From: DASRIA01 sp963816975
GTDB taxonomy: Bacteria > Actinomycetota > Thermoleophilia > Solirubrobacterales > JBBDJG01
Assembly (NCBI GenBank): GCA_963816975.1
Contig: CAWFMD010000001.1
Span: 271,722-335,721 of the forward strand
DNA length: 64,000 bases
Direction: 5' to 3'
The notes below the pieces were generated by a model, which saw only the letters and a list, made by a program, of their open reading frames with translations, did no database searches and had not been told where the DNA came from. This document shows positions 45,771-53,372 of the stretch, piece after piece. A program made the position numbers and the translations under genes. Each line of letters opens with the position of its first letter. The stretch's first letter is position 1.

Positions 45771-46232
45771 TCAGGGGTCGTAGCGCGACAGGTCGCGCTC
45801 GAGCCGCGCGGAGTCCGCCGCGCTCGGCTCGGCGACGGCCTCGCCGGCGCCACCCGCCCGGCGGCGCCATCTCGCCACCGCGACCCAGATCGCCGCGAGC
45901 CCGCCGCCCACCACGGCCAGCGGGACGAGGAAGGCGGCGGCGTCGAACCCGCGCTCGCTCGCGTCCGGCTCGGCCAGCACCTCGGCGCCGAACTCGGCCA
46001 CCAGAGCCCGCTTGATCTGGGCCTTGTCCCGGCCCGCCTCGATCTGCGCCAGGATGAACTCGCGCTGCCGCTCGGCCTGTGGGGAGAACGAGTGGGCGAG
46101 GGGCAGCCCACAGGTCGGGCACATGACCTCGTCCTCGATGTCGGGCAGTGAGGCCTGCGGCGCGGCCGGGGCGGCGGCGGCCAACACCGCCGCGGTCACG
46201 AGCGCGGCCGCCACGGAGAGCAGCAGCTTCAT
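45771..46232 (-). CDS. ccmH: Cytochrome c-type biogenesis protein CcmH-like
   Basis: CcmH keeps the apocytochrome c haem-binding Cys residues reduced during cytochrome c assembly. The 153-residue product has a signal/anchor helix, the redox motif VMCPTCG, a following helical segment (about 55-90), and a second membrane helix (about 100-120). The tail is polar. ATG 46232 lies seven bases after TACCGT. It is directly upstream of ccdA. Confidence 0.85.
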   Translation of the reverse strand: MKLLLSVAAALVTAAVLAAAAPAAPQASLPDIEDEVMCPTCGLPLAHSFSPQAERQREFILAQIEAGRDKAQIKRALVAEFGAEVLAEPDASERGFDAAAFLVPLAVVGGGLAAIWVAVARWRRRAGGAGEAVAEPSAADSARLERDLSRYDP

Positions 46233-46556
46233 CACGGACACGGTACCGCCGCGCGGCGGGTGGGAGACACCTTCACCCGGCGGAACATGGAACCGCCGCC
46301 CGGTGGGGGCGCACCGGGGGGCGGCGGCGAATCCGACGACGGGAGTAATGCGTCTCCCGAAGCGGGCGCGGCGGCCATCCGTAGCCTCCGCGTCCTCAAG
46401 AGGCGGCGCGCTCTGCCGCCTACACCCTCTAAGACGCACGGCCGCCCGGAAACTTGCGCGAATCTCCCGGATTTCCTCGAACGGATCGGGAAGGGCCATT
46501 TGTCGCCCTGCAAAGCGGATCTGCCGGCCGCCGAGGTGGGCGATAATCCGCCGGCG
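46233..46556. other. Intergenic region between ccmH and the SnoaL-like gene
   Basis: It contains no convincing gene. TACCGT at 46240-46245 (minus strand) is the likely -10 element for ccmH. A 7-bp hairpin (AGGCGGC at 46401-46407 with GCCGCCT at 46415-46421) may act as a terminator or attenuator. Confidence 0.35.
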
Positions 46557-46970
46557 ATGTCGCAAGAGGCCATCGAAACCGTGAAGGCGATCTTCCGCGG
46601 ATGGGACGCAGCAGGCGTTGACGGAATGCTCCCGTACTTCCATGAGGACATCGAGTATCTGCCGATGGAAGAGGGTGAAAGCGTCCACGGACACGACGCC
46701 ATGCGGCGTTACTTCGAGCGCTGGATGGAACCCTGGGACGAGTTCCACGTCGAACCGACGGAGATTCAGCGCACCAACGATGACTGCGTCTTCAATGGCG
46801 TCGCGATGAAGGCCCGCGGTCGCACGAGTGGCCTGGAGGTCCACATGGACTACTGGCAGGTCTGGCGCTTCCGCAACGGAAGGGCCACGCGCTGGGAGGA
46901 ATACCTCGACCGCGTGGAAGCCCTCGACGCCGCGGGCCTCTCGGAACAAGGCCCTCACGCAGGTTCCTGA
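46557..46970 (+). CDS. SnoaL/NTF2-like protein
   Basis: I place the start at ATG 46557, giving 137 residues with the complete cone-shaped NTF2-like fold pattern: an N-terminal helix, the FHEDIEYLPMEEGESVHGHDAM segment, and a C-terminal sheet (DYWQVWRFRNGRATRWEEYLD). The long open frame upstream has no protein-like character. Such proteins include small isomerases, cyclases and many of unknown role. It stands alone upstream of tRNA-Gly. Confidence 0.75.
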   Translation: MSQEAIETVKAIFRGWDAAGVDGMLPYFHEDIEYLPMEEGESVHGHDAMRRYFERWMEPWDEFHVEPTEIQRTNDDCVFNGVAMKARGRTSGLEVHMDYWQVWRFRNGRATRWEEYLDRVEALDAAGLSEQGPHAGS

Positions 46971-47078
46971 GTCTGCTCAAGACACTTCACAAGGGGCCGG
47001 GCGCCAGTCGCGCGTGCTGTTGCCCCGGGGCGTTGCCCCCGCCCGCTGCGGGACCATCGGCCGGACCCGTCTCCGCTC

Positions 47079-47084
47079 TACAAT
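47079..47084 (+). promoter_or_regulatory. -10 element of tRNA-Gly
   Basis: TACAAT is ten bases upstream of the mature tRNA 5' end, the expected distance for a tRNA promoter. I see no clear -35. Confidence 0.5.
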
Positions 47085-47094
47085 CCGACCCCGC

Positions 47095-47167
47095 GCGGAC
47101 GTAGCTCAGTTGGTAGAGCGTCGGCTTCCCAAGCCGAAGGTCGCGGGTTCGAGGCCCGTCGTCCGCT
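47095..47167 (+). tRNA. tRNA-Gly (CCC)
   Basis: The sequence folds into a complete cloverleaf. The acceptor stem is GCGGACG with CGTCCGC, the D arm AGCTCAGTTGGTAGAGC, the anticodon loop TTCCCAA (anticodon CCC), and the T arm holds GGTTCGAGGC. CCA is not encoded. The 3' part is duplicated at 51200-51248 as an attachment site. Confidence 0.95.
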
Positions 47168-47172
47168 CTCCA
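47124..47172 (+). repeat. attL: 49-bp direct repeat in the tRNA-Gly 3' end
   Basis: This stretch from the anticodon arm to five bases past the tRNA is repeated without mismatch at 51200-51248. This is the footprint expected for an element integrated at a tRNA 3' end, with the tRNA kept whole on the left. Confidence 0.85.
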
Positions 47173-47179
47173 ACGAAAG

Positions 47180-47200
47180 CCCCGCTTATGGCGGGGTTTT
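47180..47200 (+). terminator. Intrinsic terminator after tRNA-Gly
   Basis: CCCCGC at 47180-47185 pairs with GCGGGG at 47191-47196 around a five-base loop, followed by TTTT. It lies inside the integrated element, so it replaces the original host terminator. Confidence 0.85.
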
Positions 47201-47238
47201 CTATTGCGCGCAGACCGTCCGCGGGTCGTGAAAATGCG

Positions 47239-47267
47239 CTCGGGTCAACGCCGGGGTCAACACCCCG
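47239..47267. repeat. Left GGGTCAAC-type inner repeat
   Basis: CTCGGGTCAAC is followed by a spacer and GGGGTCAACACCCCG. An almost identical array is at 51072-51099, just inside the right end. These may be arm-type integrase sites, or debris from duplication of the element end. Confidence 0.5.
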
Positions 47268-47319
47268 CAAAGCTGGCGCGCCCCCGCGTGTCCCTGCACG
47301 GCAGTTGCGGGGAGATTGG

Positions 47320-48012
47320 TCAGCCTCCCGGCGTGCTGGGTCCGAGTCGCTCGGGTTTGCCGAATGTCGTGCCCGTCAACCCAAAGAACGCGACAAGAAG
47401 GGCGTCCACCCATTTTGCGAAGGCGACCGCGCCCTCACTCGTGACGTTGAACTGCCTAAGTGCGTCCTTTTCGTCGGGAGAATGCTTGGCTAGCGCAAGC
47501 GCCAAAGCTACCTGTGTCGCGAACTCCAACGTCACAACCTCCGGAGGGCCACCGGAGAAATGCACGGTGGCCCGGCGGTCGCTCATCGCTGCCAGCACAT
47601 CCTGCAGTTGCTTGTCGGATGTTGGGTCATAATTCGTGTTCGGGGACGGGTAGTGGAAGGTGTTATGTCTGACGTGTTGCAGCGCTTCGGAGCCGACCTT
47701 CTGCAGCGTTCCGCGGGCCATCTTGAGGTTGTTCCGGCCATCGGCCGGCACACGGGCCATCAGGTTCCTCACGGCGGGCGAGGCCTGGCTGTAGGAATTC
47801 AGACTGTCGAGTCCCTCGACCAGGTGGGAGGTCGCGAGCCGGACGCGATACGTGAAGTCGGGCGCGTCTCCCTTAGCGGCGCGAATGCCGTCGCGCAGAG
47901 CGAGCTCGATGTCGTTGCGGGCGATCGACATCGCTACGACAAAGCGGGCCATGATGTCGTCGGGCGGAAACACCTCGGCGATCGAATCGCCGGGCAAGGT
48001 GTCGCTAACCAC
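47320..48012 (-). CDS. Hypothetical protein in the integrated element
   Basis: This 230-residue protein starts at GTG 48012. It looks like a soluble helical protein, with regular segments such as DDIMARFVVAMSIARNDIELAL and GNPTSDKQ-like polar loops, and a hydrophobic region near 160-215. I do not recognise the family. It lies on the minus strand next to the left end of the element and is probably element cargo. No frame defects are visible. Confidence 0.65.
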   Translation of the reverse strand: MVSDTLPGDSIAEVFPPDDIMARFVVAMSIARNDIELALRDGIRAAKGDAPDFTYRVRLATSHLVEGLDSLNSYSQASPAVRNLMARVPADGRNNLKMARGTLQKVGSEALQHVRHNTFHYPSPNTNYDPTSDKQLQDVLAAMSDRRATVHFSGGPPEVVTLEFATQVALALALAKHSPDEKDALRQFNVTSEGAVAFAKWVDALLVAFFGLTGTTFGKPERLGPSTPGG

Positions 48013-48122
48013 CGGGCTCCAGACCTGGCACGGCGCAACTGTCCCACATTCCTGTAAGTCCGCGTTATTGACCCGTCCTGGGCCTACGCGCCCTTGCGCC
48101 CCGGCACCGGGTCAGGGTCTAG

Positions 48123-48332
48123 TTCCGCGCCGACTTCTCAGGACGCTGCGGTGACCTTTCCGTCGACCACTTTCAAGTCGGCCCGCACTCGCACCGCGAC
48201 GGCGAGGTCCGCGTGTTGGATGAAATCGACCTCTACGAAGTCTCGTTGACCGCGACCCCCGTGAACAGCGAAACGCGCGTCCTGAGCATGAAGGGCGGGC
48301 TGCGACTTCAAGTCGCGTGTTTCGAGTGCTAA
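48123..48332 (+). pseudogene. HK97-type prohead protease, C-terminal fragment
   Basis: The plus-strand frame from 48123 to the TAA at 48330-48332 encodes about 69 residues without a good start codon. It includes GEVRVLDEIDLYEVSLTATP followed by VNSETRVLSMK. That matches the C-terminal signature of phage HK97-family prohead proteases (R-x-L-x-E-I-x-L-x-E-V-S-L-V-x-x-P-A-N). The N-terminal half with the catalytic His and Ser is absent. It marks the element as phage-derived. Confidence 0.65.
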
Positions 48333-48348
48333 CCGACAAGGAGACAAC

Positions 48349-48750
48349 ATGACCACGCTCTCGACCACCGTAAGGCTGCGCTGGGTGTTCAACGGGAAGC
48401 GCCAGCTGGGCGGAAAGGAAATCACCGTCGACCTGCCCGTGCCCGATGAGGTCTTGGAGCAAGAGGGCTTGGTGCGCTGGCCCGCCAAGATCAAGCTGCC
48501 CTCCACGCTCGCGCACCAGGAGGGGGTCGCCGTCCGCACGTTGCCCGGCGACTACTCAATCGAGTTCGCGATGGACAGCGACATTTTGCGCGATCTCCTG
48601 GCCGCCGGCGAGTCGGGAACCGCCGAGATTGACCTGCCGGCGAAGCTCGAGGTCAAGCCCGGGCGCGAGCTTATCCGCGACACGGCCGGGCGCGCTCTCG
48701 GGGCGACTGAGACGACCTTCGCCACGGTTTCGTGGATCGGGGGTTCGTAG
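48349..48750 (+). CDS. Hypothetical protein in the integrated element
   Basis: The 133-residue protein starts at ATG 48349, with AAGGAG seven bases upstream, directly after the protease fragment. It is soluble and strand-rich (for example TVRLRWVFNGKRQLGGKEI), ending TFATVSWIGGS. A downstream position after a prohead protease would usually hold a capsid protein, but the length is too short for that. I do not recognise the family. Confidence 0.6.
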   Translation: MTTLSTTVRLRWVFNGKRQLGGKEITVDLPVPDEVLEQEGLVRWPAKIKLPSTLAHQEGVAVRTLPGDYSIEFAMDSDILRDLLAAGESGTAEIDLPAKLEVKPGRELIRDTAGRALGATETTFATVSWIGGS

Positions 48751-48956
48751 GCGTGGAGCGGAGGGAAAGGTGAGCAGCCCCTTGTTCCACCCACCGCGCG
48801 GCAGCAAACGCCACACGCACGGTGCTTTTTTTCGGGGGGAGGCTGGCGGATGAAACCGGGACCGCTCAACCACCGCGCCCTAACCGGCCGTGCGCGCCGA
48901 GCCCTGACCAAAAGCGGGACAAGTCAAATCGAAAAATGGGACGTGAGGAGTTGACG

Positions 48957-49196
48957 ATGGACGACGCGATAAAAACCGAGTTCGACGCCGCGCTCGAAGT
49001 CGCGCGCCACGCGCTCGAGATGTTCAACGCGGAGCCGCTGGTGCCGAGCAAGAGGGGCGGCGACCGGCTATCGCCGTGGTGGCGCGTTTGGAAAGAGGCG
49101 TCCGAGGTCGCCCAGCGCTGGCTTCGGCAGATGGCGAAGCCCGCGCAGCTGAGCTGGGACGACTCGGCGCTCGATGAGTTGCTGCGGGGGGATTGA
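48957..49196 (+). CDS. Small protein, possibly terminase-small-subunit-like
   Basis: The 79-residue protein starts at ATG 48957 with GAGGAG upstream. It is helical, and the segment RLSPWWRVWKEASEVAQRWL resembles the C-terminal region of P27-type phage small terminase subunits. The similarity is short, so the call is tentative. It fits the phage origin of the surrounding element. Confidence 0.45.
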   Translation: MDDAIKTEFDAALEVARHALEMFNAEPLVPSKRGGDRLSPWWRVWKEASEVAQRWLRQMAKPAQLSWDDSALDELLRGD

Positions 49197-49280
49197 TGTG
49201 GGCGTCGGGGCGGGCCTGGCTCGGCGGCGTTCCGGCGCTTGCACGGCGACCGCCGCCGCTGGCCGATCCCGATTCGGCGA

Positions 49281-49820
49281 ACGAAACGCCACCACGTCCA
49301 CCTTGATCTCGTGAATCACGATCTCACTTGGACACTGAGAGTCGGTCTTACGGATGAAAACGGAGAGCCTGCGAGGCGTGTCCACCCCAGGCTCGAACAC
49401 ACGCGGGACGGTTGCAGGCCGAATTGGTAGAACATGTCACGCGTGCGACGTTCTGGGCCCGCTCCGCTCTCGTTTATCGGGATATAGGACCAGGATCCTG
49501 GTGCTGCTTCTGTTGGCGGCGGATCGAGACTCAACTCTACCTGGAACGAGCAGTTATACGTTGTGGTCGTGATCTCTCCGTAGAGCGTGTTGATCTCGTT
49601 GGCACCCTGAATCCAACTGTTGTTGTCGATTGGGTACGGGATCCTGGTAAGCACCGGGGTCGAGGCGGGGATAGTGACGTCAGTCGTTTCCCTGACACGT
49701 GCGATCACCGAAGGTGCACCGGAGCCCTGCTGACTCCAGTCGAGCGCCGTTTCCTTTCTTGCAGTTGCTCCCGGCCTCAACGACTCTGAGTTTTCCGCTC
49801 TTGTCGTAACAGGCATTCAC
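49281..49820 (-). pseudogene. Broken secreted/tail-like gene with two compensating frameshifts
   Basis: From GTG 49820 (GGGAG upstream) the frame reads NACYDKSGKLRVVEAGSNCK, a start seen in actinobacterial proteins with the pattern INACYD...CKKGE..L.WNQ. The continuation ETALDWSQQGSGAPSVIARV lies in another frame, reached by one indel near 49757. A second shift (a TG duplication near 49400) returns to the first frame for FEPGVDTPRRLSVFIRKTDS and IHEIKVDVVAF. The 3' end is unclear because no stop follows at a sensible place. It is either decayed or mis-sequenced. Confidence 0.5.
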
Positions 49821-49981
49821 GGTGTCTCCCTTCCCGAGTCTCCGGTGGCTGGCGCGACGCTAAAGGGGTACGCAGACGCGGCGGGCCGGGAACCCGCACA
49901 GTGCGAGCGCATCATGAAAGAGGCGCAGCTACCGGGTCGGCCAAGGCTAGTTCGCGAAGGGTGCGCCCAGCGTTCGTTCGA

Positions 49982-50548
49982 CTACCGGGTCAACATGCTT
50001 AATACGTCCTGCTCCCGTTGCTTGAGTTCATCTTCCAGCCATAGCCTCGTGCTAAGCCACGCGCAAATGAAACCCCAGACGAGGTGGTACAGCACGAGGC
50101 CTAAGGCAATCACGCTCGCCGCATCGTTGTTTCCGAGCGCAGGCTTCAGGAACTCGACCAAATCTCCTAACGCGCCACGAAGCTGACCGAGTTGCACAAG
50201 TCCAGCACCGATAAGCAGCTTGGTGAGCCAGTCGGAGACCTGCTCCAGGTTCGTGTTAGGCGCGTACCTAACCGTGGTGATCTCGGGCTGACCAGCCTCC
50301 GCGATGGTCTTTTTCTCGATTTTTGGCTGGGCCTCTGCCGTGGACAACGCGCGCGGAACACCAAACAGGAATCCAAAAAGGCAGCCGACGGCATATGTCC
50401 CTGCTGCAATCGCGAGAGCGACAACTCCGATCTTGAAGGACGTCGCAAATGCATAGGGCACCACTATGAAAACCATGCCGACCACCGCCGGCACCCAAAG
50501 AACCGACCTGATCTTGAGCTTCGTAAAGGCGGCCAGCACGCCTTGCAT
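49982..50548 (-). CDS. Four-TM membrane protein, element cargo
   Basis: The 188-residue protein has about four membrane segments (15-35, 40-65, 105-130, 145-165). Between the second and third is a polar part with the motif NTNLEQVSDWLTKLLIGAGL, preceded by FGFLFGVPRAL. This motif pair recurs in a widespread uncharacterised membrane family that I associate with genomic islands. The start at ATG 50548 is clear. A role in phage exclusion or as a membrane effector is possible but unproven. Confidence 0.65.
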   Translation of the reverse strand: MQGVLAAFTKLKIRSVLWVPAVVGMVFIVVPYAFATSFKIGVVALAIAAGTYAVGCLFGFLFGVPRALSTAEAQPKIEKKTIAEAGQPEITTVRYAPNTNLEQVSDWLTKLLIGAGLVQLGQLRGALGDLVEFLKPALGNNDAASVIALGLVLYHLVWGFICAWLSTRLWLEDELKQREQDVLSMLTR

Positions 50549-51071
50549 GCGAACGATTCTGACTCCTCACTTACACCTGTGTCAACCCCTTTTTTCCGCC
50601 CGATTCAAGCTAGGCCGTCTTGTGTACAGCAGTGGGCCTCGATATCGTCGACTTCTCGACAAAGCGGGGCCGGCGGTGCGCAAACACCCCGACCCCCGGC
50701 ACCGGAGGGCTTAGCTCCGATGCGACCGGCACGTTATCGGCCGCGCGGCTGCGCCCTTCGCCAACCGAAAGGAGCAGAATGGCCGCGAAGCTAACACCCG
50801 TCGACGGCGCACCGGGCATCTACCGCCGCCACGTCAAAGGTTGCGAGGGCAAGCGCTGTAGATGTTCATACGTCGCCACCTGGCGCGCACACGGCCGCCA
50901 GCACACCGAAACAGCGCGCACGCTGGCCGAAGCACGCGAGGCCAAGCGTATACACGAGGCTGACGTGGCGCGTGCAGGTACAGCGCTGGCTCGGCCACCA
51001 CTCGGCGAGCTTCACGCTGGACACCTGCGTTCACCTGCTCGACGCCGACATCGGGACGCCCCTCGAACCGT

Positions 51072-51099
51072 CTCGGGTCAACACGGGGTCAACACCCCG
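51072..51099. repeat. Right GGGTCAAC-type inner repeat
   Basis: CTCGGGTCAAC and GGGGTCAACACCCCG repeat the array at 47239-47267. It lies 100 bases inside the right attachment repeat. TGCAAAC occurs three times just after it (51102-51180). Confidence 0.5.
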
Positions 51100-51199
51100 T
51101 ATGCAAACGGTGCAAACGGCGCGCACCACGCAGAGCGGGGAGTGGCTGTCTAAAGGGAAAACCGGCGAACGGGTGCAAACACCTGTAAGCACGGGTCCT

Positions 51200-51248
51200 G
51201 CTTCCCAAGCCGAAGGTCGCGGGTTCGAGGCCCGTCGTCCGCTCTCCA
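51200..51248 (+). repeat. attR: 49-bp copy of the tRNA-Gly 3' end
   Basis: This is identical to 47124-47172. The 5' half of the tRNA is absent here, so it is a displaced attachment fragment and not a second tRNA gene. Confidence 0.85.
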
Positions 51249-51368
51249 GGCTTTCACCACCGCGATCTGGTTCGAGCATTGACCGCGGGCCCTCGGGCGC
51301 ATAGGTTTGGCGCAGGCGTTCGCTGCCGCGTCGGTCGCAGCGTCGCATATCTACAAGGAGGAGGATTC

Positions 51369-52961
51369 ATGCAGCTCAGTGCCCTGCGGCGCGCGGTGAA
51401 AGCCGTCCCCGCACTACTCGCCGCGTGCGCCGTCATGGCCCCGCCGGCCCTAGCAATCACTCCGCCGAAGGTGACGGTGTCGCTGGGCGACTCCATCACG
51501 CAGGCCTTCAACACCGGGGTCGGCCAGCCGACCTGCCGGAGCGCAGCCGCCCCAACCAGTCTCAACTGCCCTGAGAACTCCTGGTCGACGGGGACCAACC
51601 CCGCCGTCAACAGCCAGTTCCAGCGCATCCAGGCGATTGCACCCCCGGGGCTCAACCCGGTGGCGTTCAACGCCTCGGTGTCCGGCGCTCGCGCGTCCGG
51701 CTTGGTGGGCCAGGCTCAGAACGCCGTCACCCAGAACCCCGATTACGCGACGATCCTGATCGGCGGCAACGACGCCTGTCGCAACACGATCGCGGAGCAG
51801 ACTCCGACGGCGACGTTCCGCACTCAGGTCAAGGACGCGATCGACACGCTCGTCAACGCAAACCCGGAGATCTACATCCAGGTGGTGAGCATCCCGGACA
51901 TCAACCGGCTGCACACGCTGTTCACGAGCCCGCTGGACCTGAACGCGCTCACGCGCTGGGGGCTCTTGAACGTCTGCCAGGCACTGCTGTCGAACGCCAC
52001 CTCGAACGCGACCGCCGACGTCGATCGCAGGGCGGCGTTCCGGGCACAGGTGATCGCCTACAACGAAGCGCTCGCTGATGTCTGCGCCGAGTACAGCCGA
52101 TGCAAGTTCGACGACAACGCCGCGTTCGATGCGGCCTTCACGGCCGGTGACGTCTCGACCGTCGTCACCACCGAAGGCCTCGGTGTGGTCCCGTGGTCCC
52201 TGATCCCGATCTTCGGACCCGGAAACCCAAGCTCGACGGCGGACTACTTCCACCCGTCGCGGCAGGGCCAGGTCAAGGTCGCGGAAGTGACCTGGGGTTC
52301 GACGTTTGCCTGGGACGCAACCTGCAACAGCGTCTTGGTGGGCGGGACGTACAACGATGTCACCGTCCCCGAGGACGGGATCTGCGTGCTGGACGGGGTG
52401 ACCGTCGAGGGCAAGGTCAAGGTAGAGCGCAACGCCTACCTCGAGATCGACGGCGGCAGCGTCGCCAAGGACGTGAAGGCTGACAAGGCGCTCACGGTCT
52501 ACGTCCACGACGGCGCCGTGATCGACCACTACCTGGAGGCCAAGCAGACGCAGCAGCTGTTCGCATTCGACAGCACGATCACGGACGGCAAGCTCAAGGC
52601 CGAAAAGACCCCGTTCGAGTTCGGCGCCGTGTATGTCTGCGGCATGACGGTCCAGAAGGGGGACATCGAGGTCAAGAAGAGCGGCTCCGACATCCTCATC
52701 GGCGACCCGCTGACGCAGGACTGCACGGGCAACTCCGTGCTGGACGGCAGCGTGACCATCGAGGACAACCGCACCGATGTGGAGCTGATCGTGCGGGGCA
52801 ACTCGATCTCGAAGGACCTGAAGGTAAAGGACAACAAGGGTCCCTCCGAGAAGGCCGTCGAGTCCAACACCGGCGGCAAGACGCTGGAGTGCAAGGGCAA
52901 CGAGTCGCCCTTCAGCGCATCCGGCAACACCGGCTGGACGAAGACGAAGTACCAGTGCTGA
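51369..52961 (+). CDS. Secreted SGNH/GDSL hydrolase with beta-helix-like tail
   Basis: This 530-residue protein has a signal peptide ending PALA, then an SGNH hydrolase domain (about 33-315). Visible blocks are VSLGDSITQAF (nucleophile Ser), ILIGGNDAC (block III) and DYFHPSRQGQ (Asp/His pair). The last 200 residues are short Gly/Asp/Val/Lys repeats (for example VTVEGKVKVERNAYLEIDGG) that suggest a right-handed beta-helix. It is probably an exported lipase/esterase or polysaccharide esterase. AAGGAGGAGG precedes ATG 51369. It abuts attR but looks like a host gene. Confidence 0.85.
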   Translation: MQLSALRRAVKAVPALLAACAVMAPPALAITPPKVTVSLGDSITQAFNTGVGQPTCRSAAAPTSLNCPENSWSTGTNPAVNSQFQRIQAIAPPGLNPVAFNASVSGARASGLVGQAQNAVTQNPDYATILIGGNDACRNTIAEQTPTATFRTQVKDAIDTLVNANPEIYIQVVSIPDINRLHTLFTSPLDLNALTRWGLLNVCQALLSNATSNATADVDRRAAFRAQVIAYNEALADVCAEYSRCKFDDNAAFDAAFTAGDVSTVVTTEGLGVVPWSLIPIFGPGNPSSTADYFHPSRQGQVKVAEVTWGSTFAWDATCNSVLVGGTYNDVTVPEDGICVLDGVTVEGKVKVERNAYLEIDGGSVAKDVKADKALTVYVHDGAVIDHYLEAKQTQQLFAFDSTITDGKLKAEKTPFEFGAVYVCGMTVQKGDIEVKKSGSDILIGDPLTQDCTGNSVLDGSVTIEDNRTDVELIVRGNSISKDLKVKDNKGPSEKAVESNTGGKTLECKGNESPFSASGNTGWTKTKYQC

Positions 52962-53000
52962 GGCCCGTAGGGTCCTGAGCGCCTGAACAGTCTGCAAACG

Positions 53001-53032
53001 GGAAGGGCCCGCACTCCGGTGCGGGCCCTTCC
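53001..53032. terminator. Strong bidirectional hairpin terminator
   Basis: GGAAGGGCCCGCAC at 53001-53014 pairs perfectly with 53019-53032 around a four-base loop. It separates the SGNH gene from the convergent minus-strand signalling genes. No T-run is seen on either side. Confidence 0.7.
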
Positions 53033-53053
53033 GGCTAGTCCACGAGGCCGGGC

Positions 53054-53371
53054 TCAGTCGTCGCCGTCGCTGTCGCCGTCGCCCTCTTTCGAGGTGTGTC
53101 CCTCGTCCGTGGAGGCCGGGGCCGCCGGCCGCGTCGGGGTGGTCGGGACCTTCGTACTCGGAGTGGTGAGCCTCCGCGCCCGCCCGGCGGGAGCGTTCGT
53201 GACCGGCGTCCGCTGCGGTGCGAGCCGGTCCCCCGCCGACGGCGGCTCCGATGCCAACCCGACGCGTTGGCTCGACAGGTGGCTGGCCGCGGCCATCACG
53301 CCCGCGGCGACGACCAGCCCGAGCAGGGCGGTCAGGATCCAAGCAAGCGTCGCGCGTCGCACACGTTTCAC
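53054..53371 (-). CDS. Small membrane protein with acidic tail, coupled to the kinase
   Basis: I use GTG 53371, with GGAGGT seven bases upstream, one base after the kinase stop, giving 105 residues. A membrane helix (about 9-30) is followed by a Pro/Thr/Ala-rich outer segment and ends in EGDGDSDGDD. The acidic end resembles the GGADD and GGDD ends of small proteins in the divergent redox operon. It may be an accessory of the two-component system, but the function is unknown. Confidence 0.65.
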   Translation of the reverse strand: MKRVRRATLAWILTALLGLVVAAGVMAAASHLSSQRVGLASEPPSAGDRLAPQRTPVTNAPAGRARRLTTPSTKVPTTPTRPAAPASTDEGHTSKEGDGDSDGDD

Positions 53372-53372
53372 G

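Larger units (their letters stand above)
47124..51248. mobile_element. Decayed integrative element/prophage remnant in tRNA-Gly
   Basis: The 4.1-kb segment lies between perfect 49-bp repeats of the tRNA 3' end. It carries an internally deleted tyrosine integrase next to the right repeat, an HK97-type prohead-protease fragment, a possible small terminase-like gene, and several genes of unknown function. GGGTCAAC-containing repeats lie about 70 bases inside the left repeat and 100 bases inside the right one. Many of its genes use more A/T than the host genes. With a broken integrase it should be immobile unless helped in trans. Confidence 0.75.
50779..51304 (+). pseudogene. Tyrosine integrase with internal deletion
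   Basis: From ATG 50779 (AAAGGAG upstream) the product begins like an actinophage integrase N-terminal arm-binding domain (KRCRCSYVATWRAHGRQ, then TLAEAREAKRIHEADVARA). At about 50960-50975 it joins, out of frame, to the very end of an integrase: VQRWLGHHSASFTLDTCVHL. The whole catalytic core with the Arg-His-x-x-Arg boxes is missing. The active-site Tyr position (TLDTY in relatives) is Cys (TGC). The second frame then runs into the right attachment repeat. The protein cannot be an active recombinase. Confidence 0.75.

Noticed and set aside
46260..46556. N-terminal extension of the SnoaL-like gene
   Set aside because: The extra 99 codons are Gly/Pro-rich without domain character, and the fold begins at ATG 46557.
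51200..51272. Second tRNA gene at the right repeat
   Set aside because: Only the 3' 49 bases of the tRNA are present; the acceptor 5' strand and D arm are missing.
51450..53342. Long minus-strand open frame (630 codons)
   Set aside because: It is the shadow of the SGNH hydrolase gene and crosses a strong terminator hairpin.
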